Below, in pieces: positions 9,891 to 20,671 of a DNA stretch of 60,623 nucleotides. The notes below the pieces were generated by a model. The model saw only the letters and a program-made list of their open reading frames with translations, had not been told where the DNA came from and did not search any database. Location: NCBI GenBank assembly GCA_013115135.1, contig JABANP010000311.1:1-60623 (forward strand). Direction: 5' to 3'. Every line of letters begins with the position of its first letter. Within the stretch, counting starts at the first letter, position 1. A program made the translations under genes and the position numbers. Origin of the DNA: Perkinsus olseni (Eukaryota; Perkinsozoa; Perkinsida; Perkinsidae).

Positions 9891-9999
9891 GGGCTCCACC
9901 CACCACAACTTCTTGGACACCTTGCCCGGCAGGGACTCTATCGTCATGAGAAACAAGTCAAAATTGTTTTCTCGTCGAGCTTCCACCTTTCCTGCGTGA

Positions 10000-10740
10000 A
10001 TGCCTGCAACTCACGGAATAGAGATGGGCTGCGCGACTGACTCAAAGTCGAAGAGCTGGAAATGGGCAATCGCTGTCAACGTTCTCCTGATCGAAATGGT
10101 CAACCCGTTCTGGGCTGATGCTCTCGTGGTGGATGGCGCCGTTGACAATCCTATCCAGGACCCTGAAGTTCGTTCTCTAGGCCTGCCGGTTGTTACTGAA
10201 AGCCCCCCAGGCTGTTTGCCTCCAGAAAAAGGTTTCCAGGGAGAGAATCATTGCTGGTACGTTCTGAAGGTCCCTCACCAATATAACGGTGGTGCGCTCT
10301 TCGCGTCGAATAACTCTGGGTACACTGGGTTCGCTACTCTGGAATTGGCGGTCATCCTGGCGTCGAACTCGAGCCCAGTCGATGTTGGTGTTTGGGCGGA
10401 TGGTAGAACTATCTGGCTCTTCAATCTACCAGCTGGAATCTCGGTTGGCGTAGATCTCTCTATTCCTACTTTTTTGAAGGTAGGCGGATATGATTGGCTA
10501 GGTACGAAAAGGCTCGATTTCCCCATATTCCTGAAAACCAGAGCGACCGTTCCCGGTGCCGGCACGGTGCGAGCGGAAGGCAATGGTACCAAAGTCACTT
10601 CGCGATCTTCTCCATCTTCAATGGCTGGGTCTGACACCCATCTGCGCTCGTTTCAGATATGTGGTATGTTTGAGCCTCTTCTTTCGACTCAACCACGGCT
10701 CATGGCCATCAAGGTTTGTGCTACTAAATCCAATAGCTGA
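10000..10740 (+). pseudogene. Array-family copy C, C-terminal truncation
   Basis: The first 200 codons match the intact copies (signal peptide, ENHCWYV, NNSGYTG, VGVWADGRTIW). After the sequon NGT the gene jumps to a sequence matching the extreme 3' end of the intact genes (FDGWV-stop region at 10612-10635), an internal deletion of roughly 190 bp that also changes frame. The resulting tail of about 45 residues reads through 3'-flank DNA and is not conserved. The tail at window position 1-25 and its flank resemble this copy more than the intact ones. Confidence 0.75.
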
Positions 10741-10786
10741 TCTCCATCTTTAATCTTGAAGAATCTTCTATCGTGTCATCCTCGGA

Positions 10787-10815
10787 CTGGTGAGTCACCA
10801 GTCACCAGTGCTGAC
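10787..10815. repeat. Inverted-duplication event with extra unit, W = CTGGTGAC
   Basis: aX 10787-10793, exact reverse complement 10794-10801, a 7-bp repeat of the inverted unit 10802-10808, Xb 10809-10815 with one mismatch. Flank copies at about 190-200 and 12619-12630 have one site. Confidence 0.8.
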
Positions 10816-10997
10816 ATACTCATCGGTTATCACCTCGTCGGCTCTATGCGAGAGAAATCAGCCGGCTACGAGCACGTATCGTGTCTCTCCCTGGTTCATG
10901 GGCACATCAGTGTACCGATTTTATTCTAGTGCCATTCAGAGATTCTCCATGAGATGAGTAGTTAACCTTTTATCGTTAGTATACTCACTCGGGTCCC

Positions 10998-11019
10998 TTG
11001 TGGACTCCACAATGTGGAG
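10998..11019. repeat. 14-bp inverted-duplication event, W = TTGTGGAG (exact)
   Basis: aX 10998-11004, reverse complement 11005-11012, Xb 11013-11019. The paralogue at 381-390 is 14 bp shorter. Confidence 0.93.
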
Positions 11020-11021
11020 AA

Positions 11022-11043
11022 CATACGACTCATATGATATGAG
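11022..11043. repeat. 14-bp inverted-duplication event, W = CATATGAG (one mismatch)
   Basis: aX 11022-11028, exact reverse complement 11029-11036, Xb 11037-11043. The paralogue at 391-402 is 14 bp shorter. Only 2 bp separate it from the previous event. Confidence 0.9.
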
Positions 11044-11231
11044 TATGACCGCAGAAGAATGCGATCATTGGTAGGATCGTTGGGAAGTTCGGAACGTCAA
11101 GTTCCAGCGAGGGTAACTTCATTATACCTCGTTGTGCTTACACTACTTTACTACGACGAGAGTGCGTTTGGTTGCCAAGTTACATGCCATTCCATATCGA
11201 TTTTCCAATGTTCTCTCGGGCTACGGTCACT

Positions 11232-11267
11232 GTGCCGCTGCGCCGCAGCGGCTGCGGCACTGCCGCA
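11232..11267. repeat. Two nested 14-bp events, W = GTGCCGCA and CGCTGCGG (both exact)
   Basis: The inner event is aX 11236-11242, inverted 11243-11250, Xb 11251-11257. Removing its 14 inserted bases leaves a second exact event spanning 11232-11267. The paralogues at 3506-3514 and 9629-9636 lack both; the interval is 28 bp longer here. Confidence 0.9.
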
Positions 11268-11622
11268 CAACTCCCGCGATCTTGCTGGTGTGGCCGAGAC
11301 AGCTCAGATAAGCGGAGATTTGTGCGGCCCGCAGGCTTTGAGATGTGGACCCCACAGGAGTTATCAAATTGCCTTTCTTAACTCCTGTGGACTCTAGAGC
11401 ATGCCTGCCTGCAATGCCTGTTCTGCCTGCGTTGTTTAATAATCCCCTTCTGCCACCCGAGGGACTCTGGCGGAATCGCTTGACCTTGCGGTTACGGTGA
11501 CACCATTGTGCGCGCCTTACTCCTCACAACCGTTTATACGCCTTGTCTAACAGGGACTCTATCGCCATGGGAGACCCGACAGAACTGTTTTATCACCAAG
11601 TTCACATCCTTTTCCTGCGTGA

Positions 11623-12444
11623 ATGTCTGGCACTCACGGAATGAGGATGAGCTGCGAAACTGGCTCGAAGTGGAGCAGTTGGAAGTGGTTGATCATGGTT
11701 AACATTGTCCTGATCCAGATGGCCATTCAGGTCTGCGTTGATGCCCTTGACATGGATGGTATCGTGGCCTACCCCATCCTGGCCCCTGAGCTACGTTCCT
11801 TACGCCTGCCAGCTGTGGTTCAAAGCCCTCCAGACTGTTTGCCTCCGGGTAAGGGTTTCCAGGGAGAGAATCATTGCTGGTACGTTCTGAAGGGCCCTCA
11901 CCAATTTAACGGTGGTACGCTTCTTGCCTCGAATGATTCTGGGTACACTGGGTACGCTACTCTGGAGATGGCAGTCATACTGGCGTCTAACTCAAGCCCA
12001 ATTGATGTTGGTGTTTGGGCGGATGGCAAAACTATCTGGTTCTTCAATCTACCAGCAGGGATCTCGGTCGTGGTAGAGCTCTCTATCCCTACTTTCTCGA
12101 AGACCGGTGGGTATAACTACCTCACTGGGAAAAGGCTCGATTTCCCAGTATTTCTGGAGGCTAACGCGACGGTTCCTGATGCCGGCGCGGTACGAGCGGA
12201 AGGCAATGGTACTGCCGTTGCTTTCGTCGATATGAGAGACGGAATGAGCGAGCTCCTGGCAACAGTCCGAGCGGAAGGCAAAGCTGGTCCTCTGAACTCG
12301 AGGGTGATTCTCTACGTAGCCATCAGGCCTTACGATGCGACGTTCGAACGTTGGGCATACAGCGCCTACATTTCTTGCAACATATCCACTGGGGGTAATC
12401 GAAGTTATTTCGAGGTATTACGCATCTTCGATGGCTGGGTTTGA
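11623..12444 (+). CDS. Secreted N-glycosylatable array-family protein, copy D (intact)
   Basis: A 273-residue protein collinear over its whole length with copy A at 1063. Signal peptide core IMVNIVLIQMAIQVC ends in Val-Asp-Ala; the Cys pair (CLPPG, HCW), the central VGVWADGKTIW block and the C-terminal block (RWAYSAYISCNIS, FEVLRIFDGWV) are all present, with sequons at NDS, NSS, NAT, NGT and NIS. The start follows the same GCGTGA-ATG context as copies A and C. Single exon. Function unknown; differences from copy A are scattered substitutions, consistent with a maintained reading frame. Confidence 0.8.
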   Translation: MSGTHGMRMSCETGSKWSSWKWLIMVNIVLIQMAIQVCVDALDMDGIVAYPILAPELRSLRLPAVVQSPPDCLPPGKGFQGENHCWYVLKGPHQFNGGTLLASNDSGYTGYATLEMAVILASNSSPIDVGVWADGKTIWFFNLPAGISVVVELSIPTFSKTGGYNYLTGKRLDFPVFLEANATVPDAGAVRAEGNGTAVAFVDMRDGMSELLATVRAEGKAGPLNSRVILYVAIRPYDATFERWAYSAYISCNISTGGNRSYFEVLRIFDGWV

Positions 12445-13927
12445 TGCGTAACTGTGATCGCTAGAGGTCCGGGATATGTTCGGGTTCTCTCTATCGATTT
12501 GATCATGGCTCATGACCATCAAGCTCCGTATTAATCAATCACATAGTCTTCAACTTGAATCCTAAAAAACAAGGGTTATCATCTGTGTCAAAATGAGTGT
12601 CTTTCGCCTTGTCAACATCGGACTGGTGACCTCGGTTATCACCTTGTCGGATCCAAGCAGAAGAAATCAACCGGCTACGAGCGTGTAACGTGTCTCTTCT
12701 GGATCAGAAGTTCTGGTTCATAGACACATCAGCGGAGCAATTTTATTCTGATACGATTCAGAGATTTTCCATGAGATGAGTTGTTATTACTGTGGTATCC
12801 ATTTACCGTTTGTATACCCATTCGCAGCCCTCGTCGAGAATGTGAGTATGACTTGAGAAGAATGCCACTATCGGTAGTGTCATTGTGAAGTTCGGAACGT
12901 CAAGTTCCAGCGAGGGTAACTTCATTATATCTCGTAGTTCTTACATAACTTTACTACGACGAGAGTGCGTTGGGTTGCCAGTGGGCGGATCAGCGGTAGC
13001 TGCTTCCGTCAATAGCACCCGTCATCCGACAGTAACGGGCGAGGCATCGTGCCGTAAAAAGCTTCCCTTGGCCCTTAGTGAAAAAGCCCAAGGAGCAGGC
13101 TGAAGTTGAGAATAGACGGCAGTGATAACCCTCCCAGGAGGTTCACCTGCTCCACTATCGGTCTGAAGTTCGGGCTCATCACTTGGAATCCTACTCCCCG
13201 TGGTACTCATGAATCCAAGAGGCGGGGAATCGTCGGCGCCATTGATTTTACGTCAGCGGAAAGTCTCTGCCGGAGACGTTCAATCGGCCTCAGGCCCCAT
13301 GCAATGAGCTGAGCCCACAGTTCTGAGAAGGTCATCTACACTTCTCATGGAATGCCTCTACAACTTGTTTGTTTGAGAGCGGAATGAGTCCCGCAAAGAA
13401 GAAGCTATGCCCTGTCGGCTCTCAAGATCTCACCAGGGGACGATCAGAAGTGTCGTTGTTTTCGTCCATCTCGGGTGACCAGGGGATACGCCGTAGCCAG
13501 AGAATATTCAATCAGATGACCTGAACCAGGGTATATCAGAATGGAACAGCTCACACTTCATCACATCCCCGTGTTCATCAGCGGACGTAGCCTCACCGAC
13601 TTCCGCAACAAGCGGCAATTAACAGTCACTCGCGGAGGTTTGCGCGATATCCGAGCTCCTCGTGTATACGCCGGTACCAACATCGGCGGTATCCCCATCA
13701 TCGATATCTCAGACATGCTGCACCCTCATCCACGGTGCAGATCTTGCTTGTTCCATGAACGCCATATTGTTTATCAAAAATCAACGACATCCTCCAGCAC
13801 TCGCAGGAAGCTCTGCAAATGAGATTTGCCGAACGATAGTACAGCGGACCTTCCCGGGATTGACCCAACTCAAGATTTATTGGAAGCAGCATCAACTTAT
13901 TGGTGAAACACTAAATATGACAGAGAA
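12445..13927. other. Array 3'-flank repeat, copy 4, then spacer
   Basis: 12445-13110 repeats the 3' flank seen at 26-820 and 1885-2640, and 13200-13660 resembles 2640-3100. One 14-bp event lies at 12696. No gene is supported before the CCA-adding enzyme ends at 13928. Confidence 0.6.
12696..12717. repeat. 14-bp inverted-duplication event, W = CTTCTGGT (one mismatch)
   Basis: aX 12696-12702, inverted copy 12703-12710, Xb 12711-12717. The paralogue at about 272-285 is 14 bp shorter. Confidence 0.88.
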
Positions 13928-15982
13928 TCATTTTTTGGCCTTTTTCGCCTTGCCGCCCTTATTTGCCCGGGCCACAGCCTCCGGGTTGGCAGCAACCCAC
14001 TCATCAACCTCTGTCTGGAGCCATGACCGGAACTCCTGCTCATCCTTCACAACCATGCTGCAATTGCTCAGCAGCCTGTCGACTTGCTTCTCGAGAAGGA
14101 CGCTCAGACCCTCTCCTCGGGGCATGCCAAAATCTTCCGCTAGTGACGCGCCGTTCACTGGGGCCCGCCAATTCCAACACCCAACAAGTCCGCTCTGCAT
14201 CGCTTTCTGTCGGCAATCAACAAATCGCTGCCGCTCGGAAAGGGGTGCAAGGCACTCAGCAAGACAGAGGGCAACCACCCAATCATCCTTGAGATAACGC
14301 ATGAAGTGCCCCACGAAGACCGGGCTGTTCAGCTCATCCTGTGAGGCCTTCGACAGTCTAGATGCGACCTCGCTGATAGCCGACGCTCTCTCTGCTTCAG
14401 CGTTGGGGAGTTTGAGCCCGTGTCTCAGAACGCCGTAGCAAGCACAGCGAGGGGGCTTGCTCGGCTTCTCCCTCACATGAAGACCGTAGACACCCGACGT
14501 GAGAATAGCAAGAGTGAGGGCGAAATGCTGATCGTCGGTGAGGGGGTGGTCCGACTCGACCTCGCGGAGCCGATGGACCAGGGCCTGCACTATCGGGCCT
14601 TGTTCCTTCGGAACTGCGTCCGTTTCCTCGAACTTAGCCGAGTCTCCCACCGTCGTGAGGACGTTGATGATTCCAAGAGAGGCAAGCATCTCCAAGGAGC
14701 TGAGAAAAACACATTCATGAAGAGGCCAGAGGAGTGACGAGACGCTAGAGACGTACTCCAGGCTAGTGGGTCGGCGGACGAGCATCTTGTGCACCTCCAC
14801 ACCCCAGCGCTCTCGAGACACTTTAGTGAGAAGAAGACCGTATATGTTGGGGTCTGACGCTGCCTGGAAAAATATGTTGTTATAGAGCGACGTGACGAGC
14901 TGCCGGGGTCGTCCGTACTTTCACTATTCCATCGTCCAACCGGAACCCCAATCTTGTGGAGAATCTCACAGCTCGGAGAATCCGCAAGGGATCATCCTGG
15001 AAGGTGATGGTAGGCTCCAAAGGCGTCCGAATGATACCGGCCTAAAAGGATGGACTCCCTGTTACCGAACTCCGACACAGACACCGCTACTCTCAGATCT
15101 TCGAGGCCCTTGCCAGTAAAGTCCTCGACGCTCGCTGTCCGCAAGTTGTAGAATAAAGCGTTGATAGTGAAGTCCCGTCGACTGGCATCTTCCTGGGGAG
15201 TGCCAAGTGCGACCACTGGTATACGCGAATCCTAAGGGCATGGACCATCTCACGGCGATCAGAGGAGCCCAAAGCCATGGACTTTGATATCACTCCCCGA
15301 GCGGCAGTTGGCCTTCCATAGACAGTAGTACAAGAGAGAACCTCCCGACTCACTTGCGTGTATGTTTCGGTACGCAAGTTATTGACATCAAGGCTGATAT
15401 CTAACACCCTCAATGTCGCGGTTTCGAGGTGCTTGCTCTGGTCGGGGTTGGCACGTACCACTCCAACCGAACTACAGGAGGCATTAGGAGAGGTGGTGGC
15501 GAGGAAGTCCTTCACCTTGTAAGCGAAGGTCTCACCTGATAAAAGCAGGAGACCATCACACCTTAGTAGCGGAGCGAAGGGCAACTCACCGGACATGTCA
15601 TCGACGGCTATGTCTATGTCATCGCTCTCCTTGCCCAGGAGCTTGTCTCGAACCCAACCGCCCGCAGCTCGGGGAACCGTATCTGAGGCGAAACGAGTCA
15701 ACAGTGGTCTGGTTGAGGTATTGGCTCACTGAGCTGGAAGTGATGGATGGTGTCCATGATGACTTTGAACACAGCTGTCTCCTTCTCAGTAAGGACGATA
15801 GCGGGCTCCTTCACCATCAGTCTGCTGCCCTGCCCGAGGGCGTCGATAGGATTCACCATTTTACGTGCTGACTGTGCTGATGATGATAGAGACGACGAAG
15901 GACGTTGATAGGGACTTAGTCGAGCTGGAGAACGACTACCAATTACAAACCGAGGCGATGCTGCTGCTGATGCACCTCGCAT
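13928..15982 (-). CDS. CCA-adding tRNA nucleotidyltransferase
   Basis: A class II eukaryotic-type enzyme that adds the 3' CCA to tRNAs in nucleus/cytosol and mitochondria. The catalytic head shows [10 protein letters not shown] followed by DDIDIAVD (the two catalytic Asp), then [57 protein letters not shown] and [13 protein letters not shown], all hallmarks of the family and in the right order. Introns of about 45-140 nt separate these blocks (for example an intron ending just before the [11 protein letters not shown] exon, and one between EDLR and DDPLRI). The end is a Lys/Ala/Gly-rich tail. Two in-frame Mets, at 15982 and 15859, bracket a Ser/Arg/Ala-rich segment, so the longer form may be mitochondrial. 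The join near 15700 needs either an intron I cannot place or a one-base correction. Confidence 0.88.
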
Positions 15983-16114
15983 GCAACAAACCCTGCAACG
16001 GAACTCTCTAGCTCGGAGAGCTAGTGCCAAGCCAAGGTAGAGCCAGAGCGGCCCTTGAAGACACTCAACACAAGGCTTAGCTGGCAAAGCAGTGTGAAGG
16101 AACGTAATGGTCTA

Positions 16115-16864
16115 TTAACCCATGAGCTCGAAGTCATCAAGCTCCTCGTTGAACTCCATGACGTTACGCTTAACCTAAGATACGACAAGATGCCGGCATT
16201 GAAGCCGTTGGACCTGTGGAGGTGGTACCTTGGAGCCTTGGCTCCACTGGAGGCAGTCTTCCATCTCTCGAGTGACATGCATGGCAGGGTCGGTGACGAC
16301 ATCGGGTCCGATGGAAATGTGGCCCTGTTCGATATATCGGTTGGCCTGGGATACCTAACCAGCGAGCAGATGATGCCTCGGAGATCCCTACCTCACCCTA
16401 CTTGCTCAGTGAAGTGATTGCGTGTCACCACAACCGAGAGTCGCCTCCGAGCAAAGGACGAGGCCGAGAGCTCAACGCACTTGTCCAGTGACGAAGCAGT
16501 CGGGATGACTCCCATAGTGTACCTAACACGTACTCATAGACCTCTACGTCCACGGCCAGCGACACCTTACAATTTATCAAGGAGGACCTCAGTCATCTTG
16601 ATACGTTCCTCGTCACTCGCTGGCAGCTTCCTCAGCTGCGCTACAACCTTCGTCACCAAACCAGACAGTTTGTTGTACCTACGTCCAGACACCGTCCTCA
16701 CACGACAGCGGCACGGTCGAGGCTCACCTGGTGTAATCCTCTCTGTCCTGTATACCATATTTCCGGATTATCTTCGCCTCACGGACATTGTTATCATCTC
16801 TCTTCCACTGATAAAGGTTGACCTTCCGTAGGAGCTTCTGCTCATGGGGCTTCAATTGTCGCAT
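16115..16864 (-). CDS. IMP3: U3 snoRNP protein IMP3
   Basis: A small S4-domain protein of the U3 small nucleolar ribonucleoprotein, needed for early 18S rRNA processing. The exons read in order: MRQLKPHEQKLLRKVN at the start (compare the family signature of K-x-H-E-Q-K-L-L-K), KRDDNNVREAKIIRKYG, QDREDYTRYNKLSG, VTKVVAQLRKLPASDEER, LLDKLYTMGVIPT, SSFARRRLSVVV, YIEQGHISIGPDVVTDPAM, MEDCLQW and KRNVMEFNEELDDFELMG before the stop. Four short GT-AG introns join these without a frame problem, for example one closing at the RYNKLSG exon. Total length of about 180 residues fits the family. It lies in the same orientation as and just upstream of the CCA-adding enzyme. Confidence 0.92.
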
Positions 16865-17087
16865 GGTCGAGGAGGCTGAGGTGAAACCTGTGACGCCGAA
16901 GCTGCCATTCTCACCGACTTAACTCAACACGACTCAGCAGAGCGGTCACACGATGGCAGCGAAGGGACATGAGAAGTCGCCAGAAGACGAGAGCTCTCGG
17001 TGGCAAAAACATTAAGTGCCTCCGGCGGCGGGCCTCGAGAATGGTATAAAAATTGCAAGTGTACCAAAACTGAGATCTCTATCAAAA

Positions 17088-20000
17088 CTATGAGCCCTCT
17101 CGGAGCTCCGCAAAGATTCTCTTGCCAGCCTGCAAAACGGATAAAACAGGGCTAAAGTCTCCTGCCGGCACCGAGACGGCAGGGATGTGTACGTGGCGGC
17201 AGAGCCAATTCTTTCCGCTCTCGCACGTCATCACGAGATTCTTTTTACCACCTGAGCTCGCCTCGTCGATGACCAGGACGCCGCCTGCTCCCATGAGCTG
17301 AGCATTCAGGGCTTTATCGGCGAATGAGCAATTACCTCCTCTACGGGTAACCAGCATGACATTGTCAGCCTCGTCGTACTCTCTCTGATCGGGGTGACTA
17401 CAGGCTAAGTCGAAGCCATCGGCTGCCATTACTAGTCGGAAGCCTGAGGGCCTCAGCGGGGCCGGGGACTCGCGCCACTGGAGCCCGTAGGAGTAAGCAT
17501 GGCCAGCAGTCTCTGTAGCGTTGCGATAGATGTTGCCATCAAGGGCGCAGCTTCTTCGTTCTCTCAAGGCGGCTCGGAGAGAAGGCCCCGAATGTATCAT
17601 CGCAGCGAACCGTGTCCGCTTGACTCTGCCCAAATCCCACTTAGTTTGTTCCATACCACTCCTTTCACGGATCCTACCGCCGAATACAGCCGTCCCCACG
17701 CTCAGGTTGAATAGAGGACGATCGCCCATCATTCCCTCCCTTCGAATCACCAACCGTGCTTTTCCCTTAGGCATGGTGACTTCCGTCGGAATGGCCACTC
17801 TGAGGGCAGCAGGTAGGAGAGGCCAGACGCTCCAAGCACCGTGAGATGCGTGCCAATCGACCATATCCGCTAGTTTTAAGAGGGGGGAGGGACCCTTGGG
17901 GCAGATGAGAGGGGCCGCCGCACCTGATTGCCAGGCATAGCACTCACTAGGCTACGAAGAGTTCAGCTATTACTCCGCTCACGATGGTCACGATGGGGGC
18001 CTCGTTGAACGAGAGGAGTCAATTCATTCAGGGGCAGGACGTGGGCCTCCGTAGTGAGCACTCTGCCCATACTACCACTACCAAACCGGCTGGCTACGAC
18101 ATCAGAATGGCCGCTCACCCCCATGTACCTGGCGAGGAGACCAGCTGAGCGACGCATCTACAAGTAGGTTAGCAGTACAGGTAAGGCAGAGTCTCGCTGA
18201 GGAAGAAGCTGTCCATCCGATCATCGTTACGATGGCCTAGGACGTCCGCTATGGATGCGTAACCGCACACGACCTGAGGAAGTCAAACTTGGAAGCGGTA
18301 CACTCTTGAAATATTAGATCTCCGAATATGCTGCTCGAAGCAAGAGCCTCCTGCTATGCAAGATGCACGGACCAACTACACGGCGCCGACTTAAGAAGGC
18401 CCATCCCTCATAAATTTTTGGAGCGAACGAGTTAAGATTTGTACCGCACACCAATCGAAAGCTCTCGTCGAGCTACCCGGCTATGACCTTAGTTCTATTC
18501 TCTAAGTCATGAGCCATTGCCTCTAGCTTCCACTTGTACGACTCGTCCTCGACACCGCCACTCGTCGCTGCACCCAGCTGTGCCAGAGTCTCCGCCAACT
18601 CGGGCCTAGGAGAATACCCATCGTCATGAGTACCGCGCTTCCGACCAGTTTTACCGGAGATTGAAATCTCGTCCGTAGCCTATCAAGTTTACACCTCGAC
18701 CCTTTTATGTCCACGACTTCTGGGAGGCCCCGCATGGAATTCCACAGTCGAGACCACATTCGCGAGACCGCAGTAGCGTAGGCTGAGGGCCCTCGTATCG
18801 AGTTTATCACTAACAAGCCGGCACCAATACACAACGCCTGAGAACCACAAGAACCCACCTCCTCCCCAGAAGCTCTGAAGGGGTGACACTTGGCTATGTA
18901 CGGGTGAATCAAACGCTATATCAAACGTTAGCTGCCCACCGGCTTGATAAGAACCTGGACAGCTGAAGGTGTCAGAATAGAGAACCTGATTGTCGTACTG
19001 ATGCCCTCATAGTGCTCCATGAAGCGTTCAAAAAGCTCGATATCACCGAAGAGCACATAAGCTTTAAGTAAGTACCTGGGAAGACCTGTCAAGGTTTCTC
19101 TCTAGGAAAGGGAAGGGTCCTACTCATAGTAGGAGTCATGCCCAGGCCCGGCTCCCGACGAGAGACTGTCTTGCCACAACCCTGCCGAGACGGAGATGGT
19201 GGTTGGCAGCAAAGCCGCGGCACCCATCCTCATACCCCTAAGAAGAATGAGGCAAACGGCTACTATCGGAGAGGAATTATGGCGGGAAATTACCACAAAC
19301 GATCGAGTGCCTTCCTAGCCGCGTTATAATATTTCCAATCGCCTGTGAGCAAGCTGAGGGTTCCGAACTCTGAGCAGTGAACAATATTCGGAGTATCATC
19401 CGAGTCGACGCATAGCCTCACCCAAGATCCAACTACCAGCCTCCGCGACAGAAGTACTGTCAGGCACGTCATTATCATCATCAACTCCCCCAGCTAGATT
19501 AACCCGAGCCGCCGGAAGATCTGTAGGGGTATCGAAGGCTCTGTAGAGCCTGAGCGGGGTATCGAGATGGGAGGGCAGGACCGCAGTCCACAGCACTATC
19601 ACCTGTCTCCTAGATCGATCGCTTTCTGGAGGAGGCCGTCCTGGTAACCGGAGGGTATGCCCATTCGTTTGGCATGAAGGTGGCCCGACAGAAGTCCCCC
19701 AAGAACACGGATATTGAGTTCAAAGGCCGACACTTCCTACCATGGGCCGCGGGTTCTATCCCAGCATCATATATTTTTCCCGACTCACCACATCACGGTC
19801 GAAAGTCACATTATGTGATATATAATCGACCGCCTCGCCAAAGTCTTCCAGCCTGTCGAAAAGCACTAGCGAATCTAACGCGTCTATGTACCTGTCAATG
19901 GGACTCTGCCGCCACTCGACCTCACACTCCCAGCTACGTCATGGAGACATTGGCGATGTTGAAGTCGAGGTCCCCTCGTTCACGAAGGATACGTCCGTCG

Positions 20001-20555
20001 CAGGAAAGAGGCCGAAGCTCATCATACGGGAACGCGTACCTTACAACGAGGGATGCGGCAAAAGCTAGCCACCGGTACTATAGCCTAGGGCACCTCATGT
20101 AGCCTCCAAACGCGTGCTCATGCATCCGTTCGACGAGGTCCCTGAGAGAACATAGTATGTTCGGGACCCGAACTTCAGGTGGGTAAGACCTCTAATTGGA
20201 AGAGCTACGAGACCGACACGAGAGCGCTACTACGGCAACAGTAGCGCTTTCTGGAAGTTCTCTATGGCTAGTAGTACTACCCATAGAATACTCAAGCTGG
20301 ACTGTGGCGAAAGACGCCTTAGCCAACGCGGAGGTGCTGAACACGATCTGGTCAACAGAGTTAAGTCAGTGCTCCATCTCACCCCATAACAAAGAGACAG
20401 AAATCGGGAGCAGCCGACCAGACCACCCCATCTCTCCCCCTATTACATCCCTCCCGGACCACTGGAGCCTCCGTCCCACCTCACGCTCGACTCCCCTACC
20501 ACCAGGATAGTGCCGAGCAGAAAAACAACAAGCCATGGGGAAGAGGAAAACTCAT
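17088..20555 (-). CDS. EDEM-like GH47 alpha-mannosidase with PA domain
   Basis: An ER-degradation enhancer of the glycosyl hydrolase 47 family, which trims mannose from misfolded glycoproteins to mark them for ERAD. Start at 20555 gives a signal peptide (LPHGLLFFCSAL). The exons then give LVERMHEHAFGGYMR, YAFPYDELRPLSC, YIDALDSLVLFDRL, ELNIRVLGGLLSGH, AFDTPTDLPAARVNL, EFGTLSLLTGD, GAGPGHDSYYE-YLLKAYVLFGD, SPLQSFWGG, YSPRPELAETL and MDSFFLSETLPYLY, all in GH47/EDEM order. At least nine introns of about 45-65 nt are needed. The last exon carries a protease-associated domain (GGNCSFADKALNAQ, GAGGVLVID, residues about 170-250 of that exon), the arrangement known from EDEM3. The catalytic acidic residues lie in blocks I could read, but exact exon borders are provisional. 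Confidence 0.85.
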
Positions 20556-20671
20556 CCTGAGAACGCCCAATCCGAATGCCCCAACCCGACTCTTCAACGC
20601 AGCTTCTGAGTTCCGAAAATTACTCTATTCAATTGGTGCGACGGATGCTACAACTGTAAACCTGGAAGGAA

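Larger units (their letters stand above)
10641..11216 (+). repeat. Array 3'-flank repeat, copy 3
   Basis: Collinear with 26-600. It carries three inverted-duplication events (10787, 10998, 11022) absent from copy 1, so the copies diverged after duplication. Confidence 0.7.
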
